Source of the DNA: Pomphorhynchus laevis
Lineage: Eukaryota > Acanthocephala > Palaeacanthocephala > Echinorhynchida > Pomphorhynchidae
NCBI GenBank assembly: GCA_012934845.2
Contig: WNNJ02000547.1
Location: forward strand, 1 to 64,000
Direction: 5' to 3'
DNA: 64,000 bases
Position 1 is the first letter of the stretch, and each line of letters begins with the position of its first letter. Shown here piece by piece: positions 33,660 to 43,189 of the stretch. A program made the position numbers and the translations under genes. The notes beneath the pieces are model-generated. The model saw only the letters and a list, made by a program, of their open reading frames with translations. It had not been told where the DNA came from and did no database searches.

Positions 33660-34510
33660 TGAGTTATTTTCCTTACAATTTATCCAATTCAAAACTTTCT
33701 TAGGGAGAAGATACTAAATCATGGCAAGATCGCTCTTTTACCTGATCCTGGATCAACTGACACATGGCGGCATTGGTATGGCATGTTTGTTTACTTTTTG
33801 CAACATGTTGAACCTGAAGAAAGTCGAAAGAAACATATACTGTTTATATGCTCCTTCCTGTAGTCTACAAATCGGTTAAGGAGTGCGAAACATATGACCA
33901 ATGTATTGCTAAACTAAAATAGCTATACGATAAACCAGTGAATAAGATATACGCGACATATGATATGGATTCGAAAGCAACGTGAGGGCGAGTCAATTGA
34001 ACAATACCTGTAGGAATTGAGGCATCTTTCCACTGAATGCCAATTCGCTGATGTTACTGCAGACCAGCATCGAAACGAGGCGCTACTAAATGCGTTAATT
34101 ATGGGGATTAACTCAAACTTTATCCGTCAACGACTTCTCGAACAACATCGTATTTCACTAGACAACGCCTACAATATGGCATTAACGATCGAGCTCGCTC
34201 AGAAGTATTCAAGCATGCATAACAAACCGTCTCTGAATGACTTGAATCCAATTACACAATAAATAGCTTCGGTTGATTTTGAGAACGTGGAAAATTCAGC
34301 AATAAGAAGATCAAACGATTGCTGCTGTTTGAAGACACTGGAAATGTTTCTTCTGAGGAGGGACAGTAAAACATCAGAGGAGTGCTTGTCCAGCTCGTGA
34401 AGCAACATGCAACAATTGCAGAAAAGTCGATCATTTTGCAAAGGTGTGTCAGTCTAATAACAAAAGTGCGTATAAAGTGAATACTATTAATACCTTAGCT
34501 GCATCACCTG
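33660..34510 (+). mobile_element. Gypsy-type LTR-element gag remnant (fossil)
   Basis: Translated plus-strand sequence shows the gag pattern of Gypsy (Metaviridae-like) elements: a W.HWY..F segment, GESIEQYL.ELRHLS, ADQHRNEALLNALIMGI, IRQRLLEQ and a weak zinc-knuckle region near 34380-34450. It is broken in several places. No LTR, protease, RT or integrase was seen. It looks like an old gag-only fragment, cut on the right by LINE I. Confidence 0.75.
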
Positions 34511-34514
34511 TAAG

Positions 34515-36290
34515 CAAATGATCGTTGAGGGATGATTCTCAAGGCGAGGTCACGTGTAAAAGTGTCATGGCAAACTTATTTGCCCAGAAGTTCTCATCGA
34601 TGTTTTGCTCTTCGCGGACATTGTGTAGTTCTGAATCAGAAAAGGGTTCAGATGCATTCGACCGATCTAATCTGTCGTTTTGTGCTGAAGATGTTTTAAA
34701 GCTTCTATAAATTAAAACCGAACATCGCTGCCGGTCCGAACGGACTTCCCTCAATTCTTTTAAATAAAGTTGCTCCTCAAATATATTCATATGCTTTCCG
34801 TATGTTTCAGTTTTCTATTCTCCAATCTCGAATTCCTTCGCGTTGGAAGGAGTCCATTGTAGTTCCAGTGTATAAAATGGGAGATCGACAAGTGTGTAAG
34901 AACTATCGCCCAGTAGCCTTGACATGTATTATTTGTAAGTTGCTTGAAAAGCTAATAGTCAAAAACATATCCTCTGATTTGGAAAGCAACGGTAAACTCA
35001 CTGACTCACAACACGGTTTCAGACCAAATAGATCAACAATAAGTAATCTTTTGGTTTCTTCCAACGCATGGCAGTCTTCATTAGATGAACGAGTTCAATC
35101 TGATGTACTTTTTGTAGATTTCTCTCATGCTTTTGATTCAGTTCCGCATGATCGACTCATTCACAAATTGAGGTCACTTAGTGTTTGTCCTATGTATGTC
35201 GCCTGGATTGCAAATTACTTAAGTTAACGCTCTTTCAAAGTACGTGTAGGTGCAGATATGTCCTCCTCATTCGTTATTCATTCTGGCGTTCCACATGGTG
35301 CTGTTATTTCCCCACTTCTTTTTATTGTATATATCAATGATCTCCCATCTGTAATTCGTTCTGATGTCGTAATGCATGCTGACGATGTTTAAATATGGCG
35401 GCCTATTAGAGATGGAAGGGACATTAAGATCCTTCAAGATGATCTGACATGTATAGAAAAATGGTCAGTGGAAAATGGTTTGAGGGTTAACCCCTCTAAA
35501 TGTACGCATATGTTCATTGGTTCTTCACTAAACTCATCGTATCAGATAGGTTCGATTCAGATAGGCCGAGTGGGTGAATTCAAAGATCTTGGTGTGATGA
35601 TGACCAGTAGCTTAAAAACTAATGTCCACACTAAATATATTTGTAATCGAGGCTATCGTATTTTAAGGATGTTTTTCAAGTCTTTTAATCGGATAAGTCC
35701 ATCAATGTTCAAGCGACTATTTTGCTCTTATATTCTTCCCATCCTTGAATACGGTTTACCTGTAACTTATCCACAGACTTTAAGGGAATCCCGTGACATT
35801 GAGAACTTGTTACGTAAAGGGTCACGAATGATTCCGAATTTCTCCAATTTGAGATATGCTGAACGCTTGACATCTCTAAGTGTCGGTACATTAAAATATC
35901 GCAGATCGGCCATTGATTTATCAACTGCAGTCACAATTGTTTTCGATGGCTTTGGTGGTCTCTCTAGCTTATTATCCGTGAATGATAGACGAGAAACTCG
36001 TGGGCATGTGTGGAAATTAATAAAGCCAACTACAAGAATTCCTGATCACCATCGATTTGAAACCAGGGTAATTAACGGGTGGAATGCACTAAAGTGCCTT
36101 GATATCTCTAGTAGTATATATAGTGATGCTATCAAGAAAGACATCGAAGCCAAAAGAAGGAATTTGCAACTACTATTTGATTGAATTTTTTGTTGATGCT
36201 TTTTATTTTATTTTATCTTTTTATTTTGTAAGCGACACGAGCTTGTAGCTCATTTGCTTCTGTTTGTTATAATAATAATGAAGTATTATT
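34515..36290 (+). mobile_element. LINE I (CR1/Jockey-like), 5'-truncated
   Basis: RT-bearing 3' part of a LINE ending in TTATAATAATAATG at about 36290. Its 3' UTR has GTAAGCG, a small hairpin GAGC/GCTC (36239-36251) and ATTTGC, recalling the A/B 3' terminus. Confidence 0.8.
34525..36184 (+). pseudogene. LINE I ORF2: RT and C-terminal domain
   Basis: The pre-RT piece (34525-34710) has VMANLFAQKFSSMF. RT begins with AAGPNGLPSILL in another frame, then NYRPVALTCIICKLLEKL, QHGFRPNRSTISNLL, FVDFSHAFDSV, GVPHGAVISPLLF, and HADD in place of YADD. From 34802 on one frame continues with in-frame TAA codons at 35225-35227 and 35390-35392. The last ORF (35468-36184) carries NPSKCTHMFIG, LPILEYGLPV and RKGSRM. 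Non-functional. Confidence 0.8.
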
Positions 36291-36487
36291 ATTGCCCTGC
36301 TTGCCTCTCGGCCAGGAAAAAAAAGAAACGTTAAAAAATAAAAAACTATAAAAGATCACAAATAAATAAATTAGTTTCGTGAATATATTAACATTTCAAA
36401 TGATCCAAATGATTGGCTATATTTAAACGCTTTCCAAGTTTTATATTAATCTACAATTAATTTAGAAAGGCATCATTGTAGCGGTTC
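36291..36487. other. Short A+T-rich spacer
   Basis: No feature recognised between LINE I and the 3' end of LINE A2. Confidence 0.5.
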
Positions 36488-39400
36488 GTAAAAAAGGATT
36501 TATTTTAAAGTGGCAAATGCGTGTCAGCGCACGCTTACATGACCACAACAAAACAAGACTGTGAATCAGGTGTCGAGAAGGTGTGAACGGAGGAGGTGTT
36601 TGAATGTGATAAAGGAGGGAGCGCGGTGGACGTAGAGAGGGAGTTGATTTCAGGCAAGTGAGGCGGCGACGAGGAAGGATCGGAGACCGTAGTTGTTGGA
36701 GTAATTAGGAACGTGGAGTAAGAGGTATGACAGGAACGAAGCGATAGCGAGGTGGGGCGAGTGTCGTCTAAGAAAGGAAGGTTGATGAACGATGGGGAGC
36801 CGACAGCGATGAGACGAAAAGTTACGAGAAGAAGGCGGAGTTTGATGCGGATGTGGATGGTGGGCCAGGAGAGTTGGGCAAAATATGTGGATGTGTGGTC
36901 GAAGCGACGGAGACGAAAGAGCACTCGAACGGCGGTGTTGATTATTCGTTGTAGGGGTAGGATGATGGATTTTGGAGAATTGGCGAAAAGGCTAAGGCAG
37001 TAATCGATTTTAGGGAAAGGAAGCGATGAAAGAAGAGACCTACAAGAACAGAAGTCGATAAGGGGCGTATACGGCGGATGTCATGGAGAATTAAGTTAGA
37101 CGAGCGGACCTTGTCACGGACGAATGGTTTAAGGGATAGGTGATCATCGAAATTGAAGCCTAAGAAAGTGAGATTGTGGACTATAGGGATGATCGATGAG
37201 GCAAAAGATACAATGGGAGGAGATATGTTTGGTTTACGGAGAAGGATCCACATTATTTTGAACTTTTCGGGGTTTAGAACGAGATGGAGATTGGAGAGAC
37301 GTTTGTAGATAGAAGAAAGACAGTTGGAGGCAGAAATGCCGATATCGTGTATGCGATGTGCGGGTGCATGAGCATAGATTAGAATGTCATCGGCGTATTG
37401 CATGACGTTAAAGGAGTAAGGTTTGATAAACGGAGAGAGATCGCCAAGCAGAAGAGAGAAAATCAGGGGACCTAGGACTGAACCTTGTGGGACCCCGCAA
37501 AAAATAGGGATGGGATGGGAGGATGATGAATTAGAACAGACGCGAAAGGAACCGTCGGATCGATATGAGGCGAACCATGCTACGGAGGAGGAAGAAAAGC
37601 CGTAATCATAACGAAGGCGAGAAAGGAGGACGGAGTGGTCGACAATGTCGAATGCGGAGGAGAGGTCGAGGGAGATGAGAACACTATATAGAGCCTTGTC
37701 TCGAGAAATGAGTAAGTCGTTGTACACTTTTATGCATGCGATTTCTGTCGAGTGATTAAAGCGGAAAGCGGATTGGAAAGGAGGGTACAGATTGGATGAG
37801 GAGAGATAAGCGTTGATTTGTATTAAGATGAGGCGTTCTAAGAGCTTTGAAAGAGTAGGGAATAGTGAAATGGGGCGAGAGCTAGAAGGATGGGAGGGGT
37901 CGAGCGATTGTTTTTTTAGGAGGGGACGAACGATTGCGGATTTCCAGTGTGAAGGGAAGATACGACTGCGGATGGACGAGTTAAACAAGGTTGTGAGAAA
38001 TGGGGATATCGATGAGCATATAGATTTTAATATGTGGGTAGGCAGGAGGATCGGCAGGTGAGGTTTTGTTGGGCAAGGACATGAGAACAGATGATACTTC
38101 TGTAGGTGAGACAGGGAGAAGATGAAAGAGTTCCGGAAGGATGAGAGTAAACTGGGCAGAGTATGATAGGATGGGGACCGGGGTGTGAGAGAGCAGCGTG
38201 GATACTTTAGTCTGGAGAAATGACGAATAATCATTAGCATTGATGTTGCACGGCGTAGAGGAACGAGCCAGGATTGAGTTAAAAGTATGCCAGAGAGTCT
38301 TAGAGTTGAATGAAGTGATGATTTTATGCTGCCAGAAGGAGTTGCATTTGGTACGTAGTAGGTTGAGATGAGACCGGCGAAGAGCAAGATAGGAATCACG
38401 GAAAGACGGAGTGATCGAGCGGAAATCGCGTCTGAGAGAGCGGTGATAGACTCGAAAAGCATGGCGGAGTCGACGCTTTGAGAGTAGGCATTGGATGTCA
38501 AACCATGGGGCACGGTGCAAGCGACGGTGTGGGTGAGACTTGAAGGGCAAGAGAATATCGAGAGTGGATGTGAGTTCAGAGTCGAAAAGAAAGGCGAGAT
38601 CGTGAGGAGATGAATATGTTATTGTGGGTAATGATAGAGACGATTTGAGTAAGGCAGAGCGGAGAAGGGAGAGGTCAAGATTTCTCCAAGGGCGACGTAG
38701 GATTGTAGGTGTGTGAGGAGGGGTGTGATTGCGAGCGAGATCAAGGGTGATAAGAAAGTGATCGGATAGACCAAGATCAGAGATGGTCAGTGAGGTGTAG
38801 GCAGCGAAATGACCGGGGACAGCGATGATGTCGAGTGCCCCACTAAGTATATGTGGTGTGGGGGCAGTGGAGATTAGTTTGTAATTGTAGTTGGATAGAA
38901 TGTTGATGAAGCGGATGGAATCTGTGGAAGAGGGGCGGTCTAGGCGGATATTGAAGTCGCCTAGAACGAGTGAAGGGATTTGAGGACAAAAAACAATGAG
39001 AAAGGAGGTCAGCGAGTTCGGTAAAAAATAAGGCAGTAGAAGCTGATGAACTAGGACGGTATACAATGGCGAGATCTAGAGTGATCGGGTTAGAATAACG
39101 ACAAGTTAGCAATTCTAAAGAGCAAGGACTGAAAGGGGGATTGATTTTGCGAAGAGACGCGGGGTAACGCGCGAATGCGACGATGCTGCCATGATTAGAG
39201 AATTTAGAAGGGCATGAGCTGAGGGTGCGGGCGGATTCGACTAGGGAGCAACCGGTAGAGAGCAGACGGCGAATGGAAAGGTCGTCGGAATCTGAGTGCC
39301 AGGATTCGTTGACGCAGAAGAGATCGATGGATTGTTTGGTGAATAGGTTGAGGATAAGATTGGATTTATTGAGAATAGATGAAGAGTTGAGGAGGACGAG

Positions 39401-39535
39401 ACGGAAACCGTGTGTTGTGGCGAAAGAGTCTAGTGGAGAAGACAAATAGGCGGGATGGAGCGCCATCGAATTTTTGGACGGGTGTGGACAACTTGAAAAT
39501 TTCCGTCTATGCTTCGGATGGTGAGTGATGTTTCG
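36488..39535 (-). mobile_element. LINE A2 (L2/CR1-like)
   Basis: Close copy of A1 with a longer 5' end: the C-terminal end of ORF1 is included before the truncation at about 39535. There it meets the 5'-truncated LINE J on the other strand. The 3' terminus and hairpin are at 36490-36535. Confidence 0.85.
36535..39466 (-). pseudogene. LINE A2 ORF2: APE endonuclease and RT
   Basis: The N-terminus starts MALHPAYLSSPLDSF (39466-38843), then endonuclease with LGDFNIRLD and LGLSDHFL (39066-37981), RT with RPISLFPTLSKLLERL, LDLSSAFDIVD, FCGVPQGSVLGPL and QYADDILIYAHAP (38513-36942), and C-terminus (36924-36535). It has at least three frameshifts, near 38900, 38050 and 36940. It is more intact than A1 through the RT. 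Confidence 0.85.
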
Positions 39536-39539
39536 CTAG

Positions 39540-40955
39540 TGTTGTATGGAAAGTGATTGAGCGCATACTAAACAGACGCATATATGATCATTTGAGTTCG
39601 CTAAGAATTCTCAATAATGCACAGCATGGATTTCGCCCTTGGCGTTTATGTCTTACAAACTTATTACATGCTCGTGAAGATTGGGTTGGACATGTTGCTA
39701 ACGGGTACTGTATCGACGTAATATTTCTTGACTTTAGTCGGGCTTTTGATAGGGTGCCCCACAAAATGCTTATTTCCACCCTTGAGTCTTATAAAGTCAA
39801 TCGCTCCATTATAAGCTGGATTCAAGATTTTCTTAAAGATAGATACTTTGCTGTTCGTGTAGGTCAATGCCTATCGTCTTATCGTCCTATCACCTCAGGA
39901 GTACCACAGGAATCAGTCTTAGGACCCTTGTTGTTTAACATATTTATAAATCAGCTACTAGATTTAATTGAGGATTGTAGTGTTTTAGTTTTTACCGACG
40001 ATGTAAAGGTATGGAAATTGATTAAAACCAACAAGGATCGAAATGACTTTAAAAATATCCTAAACATTGTTTATCGATGGTCTTTAAACACTGGAATTAC
40101 ATTGAATATTAAAAAGTGTGCACATATGAGATTAGGTCATAGCAATGTGAGTCAAGAATATTTTATTGGCGATGAGTTTGTTGTTTCCACGCAGTCCATT
40201 CTGGATCTTGGTATAATTGTTCAAAACAATCTGAAAACACGTACTAACACTGATAGGATTTGTAACGCAGCAATAAGAATAACCTATATTGTCAAAAATT
40301 GCTTTAAAGATTTATCTCCCGTTTGTGTTGTGCGTTTATATAATGCTCTTATAAGACCGATATTAGAATATGTGTCGCCAGTAGTCTTTCCGTGTACGCG
40401 TACAGAACTTGATCAATTAGAGCGCATACTTCGACGGTTTACGAAATTATGTCCTCAGGTACGATATCTTCCCTATGAAGCACGAATAAAAAGTTTGAAT
40501 ATGCCGACAGTGCGTGAAAGGTTCCTTCTTTTCGACCTTCTAGCTATGTATCGACTAGTTAATAAAGATGAAAATTTTCCAGCAAATAGAGTTGAACTCA
40601 ATGAACGGGATGGACGTAGAGGGCACTCGAAAGTACTAGTAGTACATGAGCACGGAAAATACCCTCGTCATTTCCGACTGTCTCATCGAGCGGTGAATAT
40701 TCGGAATCGTCTTCCAGTTGATGTCGTTGCGGTGCATACAATCAATGAATTTAAATCCAATATAAAGAACTGGATTCGAAATGAGAACGAGTGGTGGTTG
40801 CTGCAGTACCCATGGTTCTGATATATATACTGAACGATTTTTTTGATTTTGTTCTTGTATTTATTTGTTTTTTATGTGAGCGGTCAAAACAGCCTTATGG
40901 CTATGACCTGTATTAATGCCAAAATTTATTACTTCAAATTAATAATCGTAAGTTC
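39540..40955 (+). mobile_element. LINE J (CR1/Jockey-like), 5'-truncated inside the RT
   Basis: It begins within RT and runs to the 3' end, with a two-tier hairpin at 40884-40910 followed by TGTATTAATGCC and A+T-rich tail. There is no decay inside the ORF, so it is a comparatively young truncated insertion. Confidence 0.8.
39553..40821 (+). CDS. LINE J RT, partial ORF (422 aa)
   Basis: Open frame starting within RT: MIERILNRRIYDHL, QHGFRPWRLCLTNLLHARE, FLDFSRAFDRVPH, SGVPQESVLGPLLF, then FTDDVKVW at the active site in place of F/YADD. The C-terminal domain has RPILEYVSPV and RRFTKLCPQ. The frame is uninterrupted, but the N-terminal RT, the endonuclease and ORF1 are missing. VPQESV (for VPQGSV) and TDD are two key changes, so the source copy may already have been inactive. 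Confidence 0.8.
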   Translation: MIERILNRRIYDHLSSLRILNNAQHGFRPWRLCLTNLLHAREDWVGHVANGYCIDVIFLDFSRAFDRVPHKMLISTLESYKVNRSIISWIQDFLKDRYFAVRVGQCLSSYRPITSGVPQESVLGPLLFNIFINQLLDLIEDCSVLVFTDDVKVWKLIKTNKDRNDFKNILNIVYRWSLNTGITLNIKKCAHMRLGHSNVSQEYFIGDEFVVSTQSILDLGIIVQNNLKTRTNTDRICNAAIRITYIVKNCFKDLSPVCVVRLYNALIRPILEYVSPVVFPCTRTELDQLERILRRFTKLCPQVRYLPYEARIKSLNMPTVRERFLLFDLLAMYRLVNKDENFPANRVELNERDGRRGHSKVLVVHEHGKYPRHFRLSHRAVNIRNRLPVDVVAVHTINEFKSNIKNWIRNENEWWLLQYPWF

Positions 40956-41041
40956 TACAACATATACAATTAAGGTTCCCGCTAATGAACCTTTCGATTC
41001 AAAATTTAAAATTTAAAATTTTAAATAACGGTCAATCGAAA

Positions 41042-41632
41042 TCATTGCAAAACAATCCTTTCTGGATTGTTTCCGGTGCGATTTTCTGTCATTTGATATT
41101 GTGTTCCCATTCTTGTGGATCTCACGCACATCGATACACATTTTGCTAGTGTAAGTGATATATGTGTTCGCAAGGCTCTTATGCAATCACTGTAAGGCAG
41201 TGTTCTTCGCTCAGCAACTTTTGTGGACATCCAGCGCATTACCTTATCAGCTTCTGGTGCCATTACACCGGTAGCGGAGAAGACCATAGGAAAGAAAGCG
41301 GATCGTTCGATTTCGTTAATTCGTTCAGCGTACTTTGCAATTTTCCGTTGTTCGTGGTAGACATTGCATTCTCGGGGTGTTCTGTTGGAATATGAAGGTG
41401 CAAGTGGGTTGTATATACAAATATCCAAAAAGGATCGCACCATTTTCCCGCCTATATTTGTTTGCCGACATCTAGGTCGACCGCGATCACCAAGAGTGGC
41501 CAGAATTTCAAAGCAATAAAATGAGTTTAATTTTACCGGCGATGTTGTGAAAGTCTTCAATAGAACTGCAATATCAAAGGAGGTCAAATAACTAGCAAAT
41601 CCTTCATTCATAAGAGTTTCAAGACCTTCCAC
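41042..41632 (-). CDS. E5 ORF2 remnant: APE N-terminus fused in frame to RLE C-terminus (196 aa)
   Basis: Residues 1-54 (with upstream RRLLLFNV in frame) read as the start of a LINE APE endonuclease: NVEGLETLMNEGFASYL, FDIAVLLKTF (an APE has ETF here) and a GDRGRPR turn. From about residue 60 the sequence is family-E RLE: SFLDICIYNPLAPSY, YHEQRKIAKYAERI and the C-terminal helices. The join lies near 41445-41475. Between these parts a complete element would have the rest of APE, RT and the knuckle. The APE Glu is replaced by Lys and the first RLE acid is not evident, so neither nuclease would work. Confidence 0.65.
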   Translation of the reverse strand: MEGLETLMNEGFASYLTSFDIAVLLKTFTTSPVKLNSFYCFEILATLGDRGRPRCRQTNIGGKMVRSFLDICIYNPLAPSYSNRTPRECNVYHEQRKIAKYAERINEIERSAFFPMVFSATGVMAPEADKVMRWMSTKVAERRTLPYSDCIRALRTHISLTLAKCVSMCVRSTRMGTQYQMTENRTGNNPERIVLQ

Positions 41633-41695
41633 GTTAAATAATAAAAGACGACGAAGGCAAGAATCTGACGCTGCACGAGGAAAAGTTTGTGATTG

Positions 41696-42796
41696 TCATA
41701 TGAGGGGCAACTGTGACTGCCCTATCCCATTTTCCCCAGTAGATGATTCCAAACGTGTTCCTAAGCGTACCACTTTATTGTTACGGATCACAAAGCGAAC
41801 TGACGTATTGTTTTCCCTCGCCACCTTAAGTTGATCGAGAAGGATGTTACGCGCATCACGTTCCGCTGGGGAGAGGTCAGCACTGACGTATACATTTTGG
41901 AAGAGCTCAGAGTCTTTTAAGCATCTTCCTCGCTTCAGAATTAATGTACTAACCGCTTCGTTAGTTGTGAGTAAAAGCCAGGGTGGTGAATCACTCTTCT
42001 GAGCCCGAAAGCGGTGCACCCTAATCGAAATATTTTTGTCCAGATGAATGTCCAACGATGCAAGCAACGCCTGAATATTCTCCACCTCATTAGAAGCAAC
42101 CGGTAGACCTCGAATAATAACGTTACGAGCTCTACGAGCCTGTCGATCAACTTCCTGAATAACCTCGAGAGGAGGAGCATCTTTCGACAAACTATTGGCA
42201 GCTAGAACAGTTCGTGTGACCATACGTTGTACTACGTTGGAAAACAATAGAGGCTTGTCAACCGAAATATCTGGATGACTTAGTACTGCGCTAACCCCTT
42301 TAGTCGATGGTCCCTCCGAAATGGCAAATAACTCTTTTATCTCGTGTTCAAGTGTTTCTATGCGTCTTGTGTTGTTTTGAGCTACGTCGATCAAATTCGA
42401 AACCTTCTTGGCAGCACACTGGCCGCATAAGAAGTCACGAAGAAAGAACTCTCTGGATACATTTCTTGGAGCTTTAACGGAAGAACGTAACAAACAACCC
42501 TCCGAAGAACATTCCATGAACAACGTGACGTAAATCTCGGTATCAAGATGTAAACTGGGAACAACCTGGGAAGCAAGAGAAATAACTCTGTCCGAAAGAC
42601 TTTCACTAGGAGCTGCAGGGTCTACTGTATCTAAGCATGGGGAACTCACAAGGCGATTACCACAACGTTGTGCCGGAAAGCAATCACGACAAGCTCTACC
42701 CGCCTTGACACACACACAATTCTTGCACACCGCATGCGGCCCATTGCATGAACAACATCGATCTGGAACTGTCATTGTTGCTCCAAATTTGTGCAA
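41696..42796 (-). CDS. E5 ORF1: CXC finger, PHD-like finger, coiled coil and RRM-like region (366 aa)
   Basis: Residues 14-47 form a CXC-like cluster, CCSCNGPHAVCKNCVCVKAG then CRDC, nearly the same as the N-terminus of the E2 and E4 single-ORF proteins. Residues about 93-130 have a second Cys pattern, MECSSEGC and FLCGQC, like B ORF1. A short coiled coil follows (RRIETLEHEIKEL), then an RRM-like trunk: ARNVIIRGLP, RVHRFRAQ, PPWLLLTT, VYVSADLSPAERDARNILLDQL and VRFVIRNNKVVRLG. That trunk is standard in CR1/Jockey ORF1p. It probably binds element RNA. The start could also be the Met at residue 8. The frame is intact. Confidence 0.8.
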   Translation of the reverse strand: MHKFGATMTVPDRCCSCNGPHAVCKNCVCVKAGRACRDCFPAQRCGNRLVSSPCLDTVDPAAPSESLSDRVISLASQVVPSLHLDTEIYVTLFMECSSEGCLLRSSVKAPRNVSREFFLRDFLCGQCAAKKVSNLIDVAQNNTRRIETLEHEIKELFAISEGPSTKGVSAVLSHPDISVDKPLLFSNVVQRMVTRTVLAANSLSKDAPPLEVIQEVDRQARRARNVIIRGLPVASNEVENIQALLASLDIHLDKNISIRVHRFRAQKSDSPPWLLLTTNEAVSTLILKRGRCLKDSELFQNVYVSADLSPAERDARNILLDQLKVARENNTSVRFVIRNNKVVRLGTRLESSTGENGIGQSQLPLI

Positions 42797-42814
42797 GTAA
42801 TCGCTCGTTGTCCA

Positions 42815-43100
42815 CAGAAGTTCGATGTAGTGAACAGTCGACGATTGTCGATATTAAAACGCAGTTTGATTGTATAAGTTCGTTGTAGTGAAACGAAGTT
42901 CGTTGCAGAAGTGCGGCGTAGAAGTTCGTTGTTAGAAGTTCGTTTATTCTCGAAGTGCGGAGTAGAAGTTCGTTTATTCTCGAAGTGGGTGTAGAAGTTC
43001 GCTGTGAAGTGGAGGTTCGTAGAAGTTCGTTGTAAAGTGGAGGTTCGTAGAAGTTCGTTATTCTCGAAGTGGGCGTAGAAGTTCGTAGAAGTTCCTTGTA
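42815..43100 (-). repeat. Degenerate minisatellite in the E5 5' UTR
   Basis: Short units around GTAGAAGTTCGTT and TATTCTCGAAGTG recur many times in irregular order over about 285 bp, just upstream of the E5 ORF1 start. It resembles a LINE 5' promoter or leader expanded by slippage. E2 and E4 lack it. Confidence 0.8.
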
Positions 43101-43189
43101 TAGAATGTTGTATTTACTTTAGATTGTGTATATTAATCTTGTATTTACTTTAGATTGTATGTTTATAAGAAACCAAAATTTTTTTAGGT

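Noticed and set aside
33660-34510. A complete LTR retrotransposon
   Set aside because: Only a broken gag-like stretch is present; no LTR, pol or integrase was seen.
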